From positions 868,001 to 932,000 of the forward strand of contig JADJTM010000001.1 of assembly GCA_016711205.1 (NCBI GenBank): a stretch of 64,000 nucleotides of DNA, given 5' to 3'. Made by a program: the position numbers and the translations under genes. A model generated the notes under the pieces. The model saw nothing but the letters and a program-made list of their open reading frames with translations, was not told where the DNA came from and did no database searches. This stretch comes from Micropruina sp. (GTDB lineage: Bacteria; Actinomycetota; Actinomycetes; Propionibacteriales; Propionibacteriaceae). Of this stretch, positions 36,001 through 43,403 are shown piece after piece (positions within the stretch are counted from its first letter, which is position 1; each line of letters starts with the position of its first letter).

Positions 36001-36266
36001 ACGCGCAGGGCCCGATGGCGGCCGCCATGTGCACCTCGCACTACCCGCTGCAGGCCTTGCTGTACTGCGTCGCGCTGCACCGCTTTCTCGCCGGACGGCT
36101 CGCCGATTACGACCCGCACCGGCACCTGGGCGGGGTGCTGTACCTGTTCGTCCGCGGCATGGGCGGGCCGCAGGCCGGGTCGGACACCGGTGTGTTCGCC
36201 TGGCAGCCGCCGGTGGTGCTGATCGAACAGCTGTCCCGGGTGCTGGGAGGGTTGAGCGATGACTGA
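33054..36266 (+). CDS. recB: exodeoxyribonuclease V, beta subunit RecB (helicase-nuclease)
   Basis: 1070 residues. 3'-5' helicase motifs: ASAGTGKTHAVADLAVRL (Walker A), LLLVTFSRAATRELRARV (Ia), VDEFQDTDPVQW (II), IGDPKQAIYTFRGAD (III), VKTVHGAKGLQYPIV (V) and LLYVAFTRARSQVI (VI). The C-terminal nuclease domain has the Mg-binding segments GTQFGSLVHELFEHVD and FVVVDYKTNRLG, so the nuclease should be active. ATG 33054 overlaps the recC stop (ATGA) and its own end overlaps recD by 8 bases. It processes double-strand ends for RecA loading and degrades foreign linear DNA. The length is slightly below E. coli RecB. Confidence 0.95.
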   Translation: MSGIREFDPIAQLPPGTTVLEASAGTGKTHAVADLAVRLIAAGDSTIDRLLLVTFSRAATRELRARVRAHLLQATVAATGPARQRLDAAVAGFDGARVMTIHEFCTAMYAQLGILASADPSGEVLPDLAPLIRDVAGDLYLSRYAFDDRPPPFPLNDDKRNGVVVASGALRLAADAVGFALRPIEPTDAEGSVAQRVDFAEQVRTLAAERRRHQGVLTFDDQLVRLRDTLADPVSGPASCARLRARFDAVLVDEFQDTDPVQWQILRLLFDGHRRLVLIGDPKQAIYTFRGADIAAYTAAVDQAGGRFSLSVNHRSDEALVRGLGELFADLQLGAGIEVHPVTAHRPGSAVRAGDAHVTPVTLRVIDDETRPWQAHERIRADLVRQVRTILDHQQLCDADAWRAARPGDLAVLVRTNHGAARVATALREAGIPVALSGADSIYDSPACDDWLVLLQALASQRRNEVRHVLISTFFGLSLGDLAGADDAQLADWTATLRQWDRVLLRAGVAALFASICAESSFLERVLSRADGERLMTDFRHLAEVLHEASGHTRPSAGWLADWLQDERQQWAENERTRRLETDAQAVQVKTVHGAKGLQYPIVLLPDLWTLPGGNDDGARLLYHDESGRAVVDLGGRDAPGRARRLRRADAEEAEEALRLLYVAFTRARSQVIAWWARTPKTPRSALQRVLYRPRVGQPAPPDAWYPLDRTPGSLSPGRLPWVQAATAVEVHEVEPAIPGPPPIEPHEVPRLRALRFDRTIDADWRRTSYSGLTAGVHADAPLLADEPADAEALVQPASSTVPSPMRDLPGGTQFGSLVHELFEHVDPGPDDATLTARLRAAAAESLPRFPLPGVTSDGLADALLPAFHTPLGPLADHHTLAQLPIADRLAELAFDLPMAPAARFTLGDLARLLRAHLLAADPLAGYPALLADPALADQPLKGFLTGSIDAVLRVGTPDQPRFVVVDYKTNRLGGDELTLGHYAQGPMAAAMCTSHYPLQALLYCVALHRFLAGRLADYDPHRHLGGVLYLFVRGMGGPQAGSDTGVFAWQPPVVLIEQLSRVLGGLSDD

Positions 36267-38016
36267 TCCGGCGCTGGCGATCTCCGCCGCCGGGCTGACC
36301 GGTGAGTTCCACGCCCTCGGGGTGCTCGACTGGGCCGACCTGCACCCCGCGCGGCAGCTGACCCGGCTCTACCGTGACGGCGACGAGCGGGTACAGCTGG
36401 CGGCCGCGCTCACCGTGCGGGCGTTGCGGGCCGGTTCGGTGTGCCTCGAACTCGAGCGGGTGCGCACCGGCGTCACCGGACGCGACGACGAGCTGGTCGA
36501 GGTACCCGAGGCGTTGTGGCCCGACCCCGACGACTGGCTGGTGGCACTGCAGGTCAGCCCCCTGGTCGCTCAGGGTGCGGGCGGTGACGAAACGTTGCCG
36601 CTGCGGCTGATCGATCGCAAGCTCTACCTGACCCGCTACTGGCAGCAGGAGGAGCAGGTGCGGCTCAGCCTGCAGACCCGCACCCTCGCCCACGCGGCCA
36701 GCCGTCCGCCAGAGCAGTTGCAGACCTGGCTCGACGAGCTGTTTCCCGGCGCAGCGGCCGACGGCGAGCAGCGGCGGGCCGTGGCCCAGGTCACCACCAC
36801 CGGGGTCACCGTGCTGGCCGGCGGGCCGGGCACCGGCAAGACCACCACGATCGCCCGCATGATCGCGGTGTTGCTGCGCCAGGGCGTCCAGCGGGTGGCT
36901 TTGGCGGCACCCACCGGCAAGGCGGCGGCCCGCATGGACGAGGCGCTGCGCTTCGCCGCACTCGACCTGCCGGCCGACGTCGCCGACCGGGTCGCGCAGG
37001 TGCGGGCCAGCACCCTGCACCGGCTGCTGGGTGCGCAGCCCTACCGCAACCCGCCGTTTCGCCATCATCGCGACAACCCGCTGCCGCACGACGTGGTGAT
37101 CGTCGACGAACTCAGCATGGTGTCACTGACGATGATGGCTCACCTCACCGACGCGCTCGGTGAGCGCACCCGGCTGGTGCTGGTCGGCGACCCCGACCAG
37201 TTGAGTTCGGTCGGTGCCGGCGCCGTGCTCGGCGACCTGACCCAGGCCGCCTGGACCGGCACCGGCGGACGAAGTCCGGTGGTGCGGCTCCAACGCAACT
37301 ACCGGTTCACCGGCGTGCTGGGTGAGCTGGCCGCGGCCGTCCGATCCGGGCAGGCAGATGAGGTGCTGCGGCTGGTCGGTGCCGGCTCGGCGAACCTCAC
37401 GCTGACCAGCCCGGACGATTCCCCGCACGCGTTGCGGGCCCGCATCGTGCACCAGGGTCGCGGCATCCACGAGGCGGCCGAGCGGGGCGACGCCGAGCGG
37501 GCCCTGCAACTGCTCGACCAGCACCGCTTGCTGTGCGCCCACCGGCACGGACCCCACGGCGCCACCACCTGGGCGCGCCAGGCTGAGTTCTGGCTGCGGG
37601 CGTCCGTACCGGGCTTCGGCGCCGAGGGCGAGTGGTACGCCGGACGTCCGGTGATGGTGACGGTGAACCAACCCGAATGGGGCCTGTACAACGGTGACAC
37701 CGGGGTGGTGCTCACCACCAGCGGGCGTCCGCTGGTGCACTTCGCGGGGGCCGCGGCCCGTCCGCTCAGCCCCGACCTGCTCGGCCCGGTGCAGTCGGTG
37801 GACGCTCTGACGGTGCACAAGTCGCAGGGCAGCCAGTTCTCGGTGGTCTCGTTGGTGCTGCCCTCGGTCGATTCCCCGTTGCTGACCCGCGAGCTGCTGT
37901 ACACCGCCGTCACCCGGGCCCGCGACGCCGTGCACCTGATCGGTACCCCCGAGGCGCTCGGCCAAGCGGTGCAGCGCACCGCGCGCCGGGCGTCCGGGTT
38001 GCGCGATCGCTTGTAG
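36259..38016 (+). CDS. recD: exodeoxyribonuclease V, alpha subunit RecD (5'-3' helicase)
   Basis: 585 residues. Motifs of superfamily 1B: LAGGPGTGKTTTIARM (Walker A), LAAPTGKAAARMDEAL (Ia), VVIVDELSMVSLTMM (II), LVLVGDPDQLSSVGAGAVLGDL (III), VDALTVHKSQGSQFSVVSLVLP (V) and LLYTAVTRARDAVHLIG (VI). The N-terminal 170 residues form the RecB-contacting domain typical of short RecD rather than RecD2. ATG 36259 overlaps the recB end. Together the three genes encode a full RecBCD enzyme; no adnAB genes are in this window. Confidence 0.95.
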   Translation: MTDPALAISAAGLTGEFHALGVLDWADLHPARQLTRLYRDGDERVQLAAALTVRALRAGSVCLELERVRTGVTGRDDELVEVPEALWPDPDDWLVALQVSPLVAQGAGGDETLPLRLIDRKLYLTRYWQQEEQVRLSLQTRTLAHAASRPPEQLQTWLDELFPGAAADGEQRRAVAQVTTTGVTVLAGGPGTGKTTTIARMIAVLLRQGVQRVALAAPTGKAAARMDEALRFAALDLPADVADRVAQVRASTLHRLLGAQPYRNPPFRHHRDNPLPHDVVIVDELSMVSLTMMAHLTDALGERTRLVLVGDPDQLSSVGAGAVLGDLTQAAWTGTGGRSPVVRLQRNYRFTGVLGELAAAVRSGQADEVLRLVGAGSANLTLTSPDDSPHALRARIVHQGRGIHEAAERGDAERALQLLDQHRLLCAHRHGPHGATTWARQAEFWLRASVPGFGAEGEWYAGRPVMVTVNQPEWGLYNGDTGVVLTTSGRPLVHFAGAAARPLSPDLLGPVQSVDALTVHKSQGSQFSVVSLVLPSVDSPLLTRELLYTAVTRARDAVHLIGTPEALGQAVQRTARRASGLRDRL

Positions 38017-38174
38017 GCGTAGCGGACGAGCGTTGATCGTGCCGGCCATCCCGGCCGACTACCAGCGAATGCCACCCCCACGAAGGCACCGACGGCCCCC
38101 CGCGAGCTGATCAGCGGCGCTGCGAGCGCATGCCGCTTTCGCCTGCGCGGCTGCATGATGCTCGGATCGTCGTC

Positions 38175-38600
38175 TCACCCCTGGTCCGGACGGCTCCGCT
38201 GCCGCTTGACCTCCCCGCGCCGCCGCTTCGCGGCCAGTCGGCGCTCGATCGCACCTCTGGTGGGCCTGGACGGGCGGCGCGGCGGCGCAGGCGGTGCCAT
38301 CGCGTCTCGCAGCAGAGTCGCCAGACGTTCTCGGGCGATCATCCGATTCTGTCGTTGGCTGCGGCGTTCGGCCGCCACCACGATGAGCACCGTGCCGTCT
38401 AGCCGGGTGCCCAGCCGGCGCAGCAGGCGGTCGCGCTGCACGTCGTCCAGAGCCGCGGACGCCCCCACGTCGAACGACAACTGCACCCGCGAATCGGTGG
38501 TGTTGACACCCTGCCCGCCTGGCCCCGAGGCGTGCGAGTAGCGCTCGATCAGCTCCCGATCGGGAATCACCAACCCGGCCGGCATGCCCGGCCCGGGCAT
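38175..38600 (-). CDS. arfB: ArfB/YaeJ-like peptidyl-tRNA hydrolase, stalled-ribosome rescue
   Basis: About 141 residues. The release-factor GGQ motif lies in SHASGPGGQGVNTTDSRVQLSFDV, with no stop-codon-recognition domain, and the tail is strongly basic (RRLAAKRRRGEVKRQRSR). This is the ArfB architecture: the tail enters the empty mRNA channel and GGQ hydrolyses the peptidyl-tRNA. The start is uncertain between ATG 38600 and GTG 38618 (VDELRIMPGPG); the latter better resembles relatives that begin a few residues before PGLVIP. The gap to recD (38017-38174) holds nothing recognisable. Confidence 0.88.
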   Translation of the reverse strand: MPGPGMPAGLVIPDRELIERYSHASGPGGQGVNTTDSRVQLSFDVGASAALDDVQRDRLLRRLGTRLDGTVLIVVAAERRSQRQNRMIARERLATLLRDAMAPPAPPRRPSRPTRGAIERRLAAKRRRGEVKRQRSRPDQG

Positions 38601-38659
38601 GATCCGCAACTCGTCCACCGGGCCACGGTAGACCGTCCGATCTGCATGCTGGAGGAGGC

Positions 38660-39589
38660 TCAGCCCCGGCAGGTGGCCAGCACCCGCCCTTCCGAGTCGA
38701 GCACCGTGCCCTCGAGGGGCACCGGCTTCTCCCACTCGAAGTGGATGTCGGCGGTCGGCCTGACGCTGGCGTTCACGATCGCGACACCGTCCACAACCGG
38801 GTGCCGGGTCGTCACGCTGTCTCCGACCAGGCCGACCTCCAGGGTGGCTGCGTCGGTGAGCACCCGCCCGTCGGTGCCGCGGACGGCTCCCGCACCCCGA
38901 AGCGAATAGGTGTCGACGGTGCCGGCCTCCGTCCGGCTCAGGTCGCTCGGCAGCACGGGGCAGGCCGCCACCTGACCAGGCCCGCTCAGGTCGGCGCCGA
39001 CGGACAGTTGCACCGTCGAGCCGTAGAAGCTCTTGCCCGGCTCTTCCCCCAGAAGTTCTCCCTGATCCGCGGCAGAGCAAGCGACCACGGTTCGAAACTC
39101 GTCGATGAAGGCTGCGGTGAGGAACAGTGGGGTGACCGGCTCGTTCTGCGACCCGAGCCTGCGCTCGGTCGTCTTCTTGCCGAGATAGCGCCAGCCCGCG
39201 TCCATCGGCAGGCCGGGAGCGGAGCAGAGCCGACGGACACCCGCTTCGCTGCTCAGTTCCTCGGCGGTCATCGTCACCTCGCTGACGGGCTGCGACCAGC
39301 CGATGTCGCAGTGGTAGTCATCGGTCCACAGCGAGAACTCGACGCTGGTGCCCGGCGGCAGGGCCGTGAGCACCAACAGGTTCGGGTCGCTCGACCAACC
39401 GCTTCGAGGTGGGCACCGCTGCACCACCACCGATCGCGGAATGAGCGGCTGGGTCCACCACTCACCGGGTTGATGGACGTTCAACGTCCAGCCGGGCGGC
39501 ACCGGTTCCATCGGGATGGACCCGGAACAACCCGACAGCACCACGGCCGCGGCGACGACACCGACGGTGGCACGACGCACTCGCTTCAT
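38660..39589 (-). CDS. secreted lipoprotein, unknown function
   Basis: 309 residues. Signal peptide MKRVRRATVGVVAAAVVL ends in lipobox LSGC, so the mature protein is lipid-anchored. No domain is recognised. The exported part has several cysteines (CPPRSGW, YHCDIGW, RLCSAPG, VACSAADQ, AACPVLP, LATCRG) that could form three disulfides, and a beta-rich, Thr/Val-rich C-terminal third. Three consecutive ATG codons (39595, 39592, 39589) are possible starts; 39589 is chosen because the GGGGG at about 39596-39601 then sits at normal spacing. It stands alone between arfB and an SDR gene. Confidence 0.72.
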   Translation of the reverse strand: MKRVRRATVGVVAAAVVLSGCSGSIPMEPVPPGWTLNVHQPGEWWTQPLIPRSVVVQRCPPRSGWSSDPNLLVLTALPPGTSVEFSLWTDDYHCDIGWSQPVSEVTMTAEELSSEAGVRRLCSAPGLPMDAGWRYLGKKTTERRLGSQNEPVTPLFLTAAFIDEFRTVVACSAADQGELLGEEPGKSFYGSTVQLSVGADLSGPGQVAACPVLPSDLSRTEAGTVDTYSLRGAGAVRGTDGRVLTDAATLEVGLVGDSVTTRHPVVDGVAIVNASVRPTADIHFEWEKPVPLEGTVLDSEGRVLATCRG

Positions 39590-39725
39590 CATCATCCCCC
39601 TGGGGTCAGTCCACCGCACAGCCTGGATGGGCGCAAGAACCCCCGCGGGTGACTGCCGAGCGGGTGACCCGGCTGAACTGAACCACCATCGGTGACGTCG
39701 GCGACAGGATCGCTAGGGTCGCTGC

Positions 39726-40412
39726 ATGGAACGTCGGACCGCACTGATCACCGGCGCGACCCGTGGACTCGGGCTCGCGATCGCCCAGACCCTGGCCCCG
39801 GACTACGACCTGCTCATCGGCGGTCGCAACCTCGCCACCATCGAGCAGGTCGCCGACAGCTTCCCGTCGGCACGTCCGTTCGCCTGCGACCTGTCGGACC
39901 CGGCGACGATGCCCCGGGCGGTCGCGCAACTCGACGTGCTCGACATCGTGGTGCACTCGGCCGGCGTCACCAACCGCGACCGGGTCGAGAACCTGACGTC
40001 GCAGGAGTGGTCCCGAGTTCTCAACCTCAACCTGATCGCAGTGGCGGAACTCACCCGGCTCTTGCTGCCCCGGTTGCGGGCGAGCCACGGGCACGTCATC
40101 ACGATCAACGGCGGCCTGGGACTGCACTCAGGGGCGGGCTGGTCGGCGTACGCGGCGTCCAAGTTCGGTCTGCGGGCGTTCTCCGACGCGCTCCGCGAGG
40201 AGGAACGCGGCAACCTCAAGGTCACCTCCATTCATCCCGGCCGCATCGACACCGACATGCAGCGCCAGATCTACGAATCCGATGGACGCGCCTACCACCC
40301 CGCCGATCACCTTGCCCCCGCCACGGTCGCGAGGGCGGTCAAGTACGCGCTGGAAGCCGGGGACGAGGCGATGGTGGAGATGCTGCAGATCCGTCCGAAC
40401 GCCATCGGCTGA
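39726..40412 (+). CDS. short-chain dehydrogenase/reductase (SDR)
   Basis: 228 residues, classical SDR. Cofactor motif TGATRGLGLAIA, the NAG-equivalent HSAGVTNRD, active-site Ser in TINGGLGLHSGAGWSAYAASK with Tyr and Lys three apart (YAASK), and the HPGRIDTDM loop. The Arg in IGGRNL after strand 2 suggests NADP(H). The length is normal for the short, single-domain class. The substrate is unknown. It lies 280 bases before the RibA/RibD fusion, with the same direction; co-transcription is possible but unproven. Confidence 0.88.
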   Translation: MERRTALITGATRGLGLAIAQTLAPDYDLLIGGRNLATIEQVADSFPSARPFACDLSDPATMPRAVAQLDVLDIVVHSAGVTNRDRVENLTSQEWSRVLNLNLIAVAELTRLLLPRLRASHGHVITINGGLGLHSGAGWSAYAASKFGLRAFSDALREEERGNLKVTSIHPGRIDTDMQRQIYESDGRAYHPADHLAPATVARAVKYALEAGDEAMVEMLQIRPNAIG

Positions 40413-40694
40413 CTCGCCGTGCGCCGGCTGACTCAACGCGCGGCCGTCCGACTACCGCGCGGCCCGTCCCGGCTCGAAGCCGATCTGAGTTCGACCGTGC
40501 CGCTGTCTTCGGCGATCGCAGCTGCGCGAATTGGCGCCCTATGGGTGGGGTGAGTGCCTTAGGGGTGCCTCGTACCATGGCAGGAACAGCTTGAGCCACC
40601 CAGGGAGGGGTCTGAACCACCCCCAGTCGAGAGGTCTGCCATCAGCGCTGAGCGAACACCTGATCCTCGTCTGGTCGAGCGCGTCACCGAATCG

Positions 40695-41981
40695 GTGCTG
40701 CCGACGCGGCACGGGGTCTTTCGCATCGTCGGCTATCGCGCCGCCGACGGCATCGAACTGGTCAGCCTGTCCCAGGGCATCGAGGACGATGGTCGGCACT
40801 CGCCCGCGCCGTTGGTCCGGCTGCATTCGGAATGCCTCACCGGTGACGCGCTGGGCTCGCGGCGCTGCGACTGCGGCGAACAGTTGGACGCCGCCCTGGC
40901 CCTGATCGCGGGCCACGGCGAGGGCGTGCTGGTCTACGTCCGGGGGCACGAGGGACGCGGCATCGGTCTGGTCGAGAAGCTGCGCGCCTACCGGCTACAG
41001 GACCAGGGCCTCGACACCGTGGACGCCAACCTTCGCCTCGGCCACCCCGCCGACGCCCGCGATTACGGTCAGGCGGCCGGCATTCTGCGCGATCTGGGCA
41101 TCGAGCGGATCCGGCTGGTGTCGTCCAACCCGGCCAAGGAGCAGGCGCTCGCGTTGCTGGGCGTCCAGGTGGTCGAGCGGGTCGGCGGGGCGGTGCCGGC
41201 CCGTCCCGAGAACGCCCGCTACCTGCTGACGAAGCGGCAGCGCATGCGCCATGACGACCCCCGCGAGGCGCATCAGGCGCGCGGCCTGCAGCGCCTGATC
41301 GACACCGGTGCCTTGGCGGACTTTCCCGAACCGATGGACCGCTACAGCTGGCTCGGCGCGCACGCCTCATGGGTGATCGCCCAGAGCGCGCAGAGTCTGG
41401 ACGGCTTTCTGGCCACTCGCAGGGGGGACGGCGCGGCCCTCTCCGGCGCAGCGGATCATCGCCAGCTGCACCGGCTGCGCGCGCTCAGCGATGCCGTGGT
41501 GGTCGGGGCGCAGACGGTGGTGAACGACGATCCGTTGCTCACGGTGCGGCTGGTCGAGGGCACGAACCCGGTCCGGGTGGTGCTCGACCCGAATGGACGC
41601 ATCCCGCTGACCGCCAAGGTACTGACCTCGCCGGACGCGCCCACCCTCTGGCTGACCGGTCCGGACGCGCCGGCGGCGGCTGGGCAGGTGGAGCAGGTAC
41701 GGCTGGGCCCGGGGCCTTGGTCGCCGCAGAACGTGCTGCGCGTCCTGCGCGAGCGCGGACTGGACCGGGTGCTCGTCGAAGGCGGTGGACGCACCGTGTC
41801 TACCTTTCTGACCGCCGGCGCCCTTGATCGGCTCTACCTGACCACAGTGCCGGTGCTGCTCGGCGACGGGGTGCCCGGCGTCCGAGTGCGCGCCGTCGAC
41901 TCCGTCGCCGATGCGGTCCGCTGGCCCACCCGCCGGTTCAGCCTCGGTGACGACGTCTGCACCGAGTTCACCCTTCGCTGA
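40695..41981 (+). CDS. fusion of GTP cyclohydrolase II (RibA) and RibD-type reductase
   Basis: 428 residues. Residues 1-170 are GCH II: SECLTGDALGSRRCDCGEQLDAAL (zinc cysteines), RGHEGRGIGLVEKLRAYRLQDQG, which keeps the Tyr of the E. coli RibA active site, and SSNPAKEQAL. Residues 220-428 are a RibD C-terminal reductase: WVIAQSAQSLDGFLA, DAVVVGAQTVVNDDPLLTVR and VLVEGGGRTVSTFL. DHBP synthase and the RibD deaminase domain are missing. The expected chemistry is GTP opening followed by ribose-side-chain reduction. The start is uncertain: GTG 40695 opens MLPTRHGVF, but the frame is open upstream (SAERTPDPRLVERVTES) with no ATG or GTG, so a rare ATC 40641 is conceivable. It faces the PTPS-like operon across the palindrome array. 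Confidence 0.85.
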   Translation: MLPTRHGVFRIVGYRAADGIELVSLSQGIEDDGRHSPAPLVRLHSECLTGDALGSRRCDCGEQLDAALALIAGHGEGVLVYVRGHEGRGIGLVEKLRAYRLQDQGLDTVDANLRLGHPADARDYGQAAGILRDLGIERIRLVSSNPAKEQALALLGVQVVERVGGAVPARPENARYLLTKRQRMRHDDPREAHQARGLQRLIDTGALADFPEPMDRYSWLGAHASWVIAQSAQSLDGFLATRRGDGAALSGAADHRQLHRLRALSDAVVVGAQTVVNDDPLLTVRLVEGTNPVRVVLDPNGRIPLTAKVLTSPDAPTLWLTGPDAPAAAGQVEQVRLGPGPWSPQNVLRVLRERGLDRVLVEGGGRTVSTFLTAGALDRLYLTTVPVLLGDGVPGVRVRAVDSVADAVRWPTRRFSLGDDVCTEFTLR

Positions 41982-41991
41982 CACCCCCGTC

Positions 41992-42558
41992 ATCCCGGCG
42001 AACGCCGGGATCTCTCCGCTCTCCTACCCCCGTCGTCCCGGCGAAAGCCGGGATCCCTGTCGCACTCCCTTACCCCCGTCATCCTTACCCCCGTCATCCC
42101 GGCGAACGCCGGGATCTCCCCTGCCGCACTCCCTTACGCCCGTCATCCCGGCGAACGCCGGATCTCCCTGCCGCAGTCTCTTACCCCCGTCATCCCGGCG
42201 AACGCCGGGATCTCCCTGCCGCAGTCTCTTACCCCCGTCATCCCGGCTACCGCCGGGATCACCCTGCCGCAGTCCCTTACGCCCGTCATCCCGGCTACCG
42301 CCGGGATCACCCTGCCCCAGTCCCTTACGCCCGTCATCCCGGCGACCGCCGGGATCTCTCCGCTCTCCTACCCCCGTCATCCCGGCGAACGCCGGGATCT
42401 TTCCGCTGGGCCAAACAGCTTGTCCAGGCTGGTTTGCCACTGAGATGGACTGTGGCGTCCGCTCCGACGCAACTGAGATCCCGGCGTTCGCCGGGATGAC
42501 GAGATGTCAGGAGCGGGATGACGAGATGTCGGGAGCGGGATGACGCGATGTCAGGAGC
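41992..42558. repeat. array of ten palindromic elements plus a 22-bp tandem repeat
   Basis: The palindrome ATCCCGGCGAACGCCGGGAT, or close variants, starts at 41992, 42035, 42096, 42145 (one G lost), 42192, 42240, 42288, 42336, 42379 and, in the inverted form with TTCG, 42478. The central copies are spaced 47-49 bases, with similar spacers of the CACCCTGCCGCAGTCCCTTACGCC type. Then a 22-bp unit GGGATGACGAGATGTCAGGAGC is tandemly repeated three times (42493-42558). The array fills the convergent gap between the RibA/RibD fusion and the methyltransferase gene, where the hairpins could end transcription from both sides. Confidence 0.92.
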
Positions 42559-42574
42559 GAATTGAGACCCGCTG

Positions 42575-43393
42575 TTATTGCGGGGGCTTGACCAGCAGGT
42601 CGACATGACCGACCTGCACCCTCAATGATCTATCGCGCAGGCTGTTCAGCCGCTCGGCCAGCCACTGCTGCGCGTCGGCGGCCAGACCGGGGTGCTGCTC
42701 GACGGCCGCGTCCGCACGCTCGGTGAGTAGCCGCTCGATCAGCGCCTCGGCACCCGGCCCGAGCAGCCATGGCGTCTCCGCCTGCCGCACGACCAGCCCC
42801 GCCTGCGCGCAGCGTTGCGCCAGATACGCCGCGGCGGCCGGCCCCGGACGTCCTGCGCGGGCCTGATGCGCGTTGAACGCCGCGCTGACCGCCTCGTCCA
42901 AGCGATTGCGTGGCTCGAGAATCAACGAGCCGTCAACGGTGAGGCTGAACAGCCCGGGCACCCCCAGCCGGCTCAGCACCGAAGCCAGCTCGTCCAGCTC
43001 GTCGGTGCTCAGCAGGTCGAGCAGTGCCGAGCAGGTGACCAGCCGCGGTCCGGACGCCGCAGCGACCAGCCCGCGGAGTTCGCCGATGCCGCCCAGCACG
43101 CGTTCCGCGGAACCGTGACTGGCTGTGTGCAGCAACTCGGCGTCGTGGTCGAGCAGCACCCAGCGGGAAGACACCCCCAGCCGCGACGTCAGATAGGCCT
43201 GGTTGGCGCCCGTACCGGCACCGATGTCGAACACTGTCACGGGTTCCGCGAGACGCTCCGTCAGCTCGCTCAGCAACCACGCGGCACCGTCGCGGGCCGA
43301 GGTGTCGGCCGCCCGGCGCAGGGCCAGCCAGTCCGCAGCGATCGGACGCTCAGGTCGCCCACTTGCCTCGGTCCCACCTGCTGTCTCGGTCAT
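42575..43393 (-). CDS. class I SAM-dependent methyltransferase
   Basis: 272 residues. Motif I is VTVFDIGAGTGANQAYLTSRLG, followed by the acidic end of strand 2 in WVLLDHDAELL. Post-motif regions RLVTCSALLDLLS and LFSLTVDGSLILEPRNRLDEAV fit a Rossmann methyltransferase of the Methyltransf_25/11 kind. The C-terminal part (WLLGPGAEALIERLLTERADAAVEQ) is helical and may shape the acceptor site. ATG 43393 lies 10 bases after the glycosyltransferase stop, so it is the last gene of the leftward operon. The methyl acceptor is unknown; the context suggests the product of the neighbouring pterin/pyrimidine genes. Confidence 0.85.
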   Translation of the reverse strand: MTETAGGTEASGRPERPIAADWLALRRAADTSARDGAAWLLSELTERLAEPVTVFDIGAGTGANQAYLTSRLGVSSRWVLLDHDAELLHTASHGSAERVLGGIGELRGLVAAASGPRLVTCSALLDLLSTDELDELASVLSRLGVPGLFSLTVDGSLILEPRNRLDEAVSAAFNAHQARAGRPGPAAAAYLAQRCAQAGLVVRQAETPWLLGPGAEALIERLLTERADAAVEQHPGLAADAQQWLAERLNSLRDRSLRVQVGHVDLLVKPPQ

Positions 43394-43403
43394 GCCTGCC
43401 TCC

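Noticed and set aside
33561..36125. Long open frame antisense to recB
   Set aside because: The composition is typical of a reverse-strand shadow (Gly/Arg/Gln-rich, no motif), whereas recB on the plus strand has all helicase and nuclease motifs.
40413..40694. FMN riboswitch upstream of the RibA/RibD fusion
   Set aside because: None of the conserved RFN element segments could be found in the 280 bases before the gene.
41911..42543. Open frame through the palindrome array
   Set aside because: It is entirely repeat translation and begins inside the RibA/RibD fusion gene.
41992..42558. Possible CRISPR array
   Set aside because: The repeated unit is itself a palindrome with variable loop bases, the spacers between copies are similar to each other rather than unique, and no cas genes are near.
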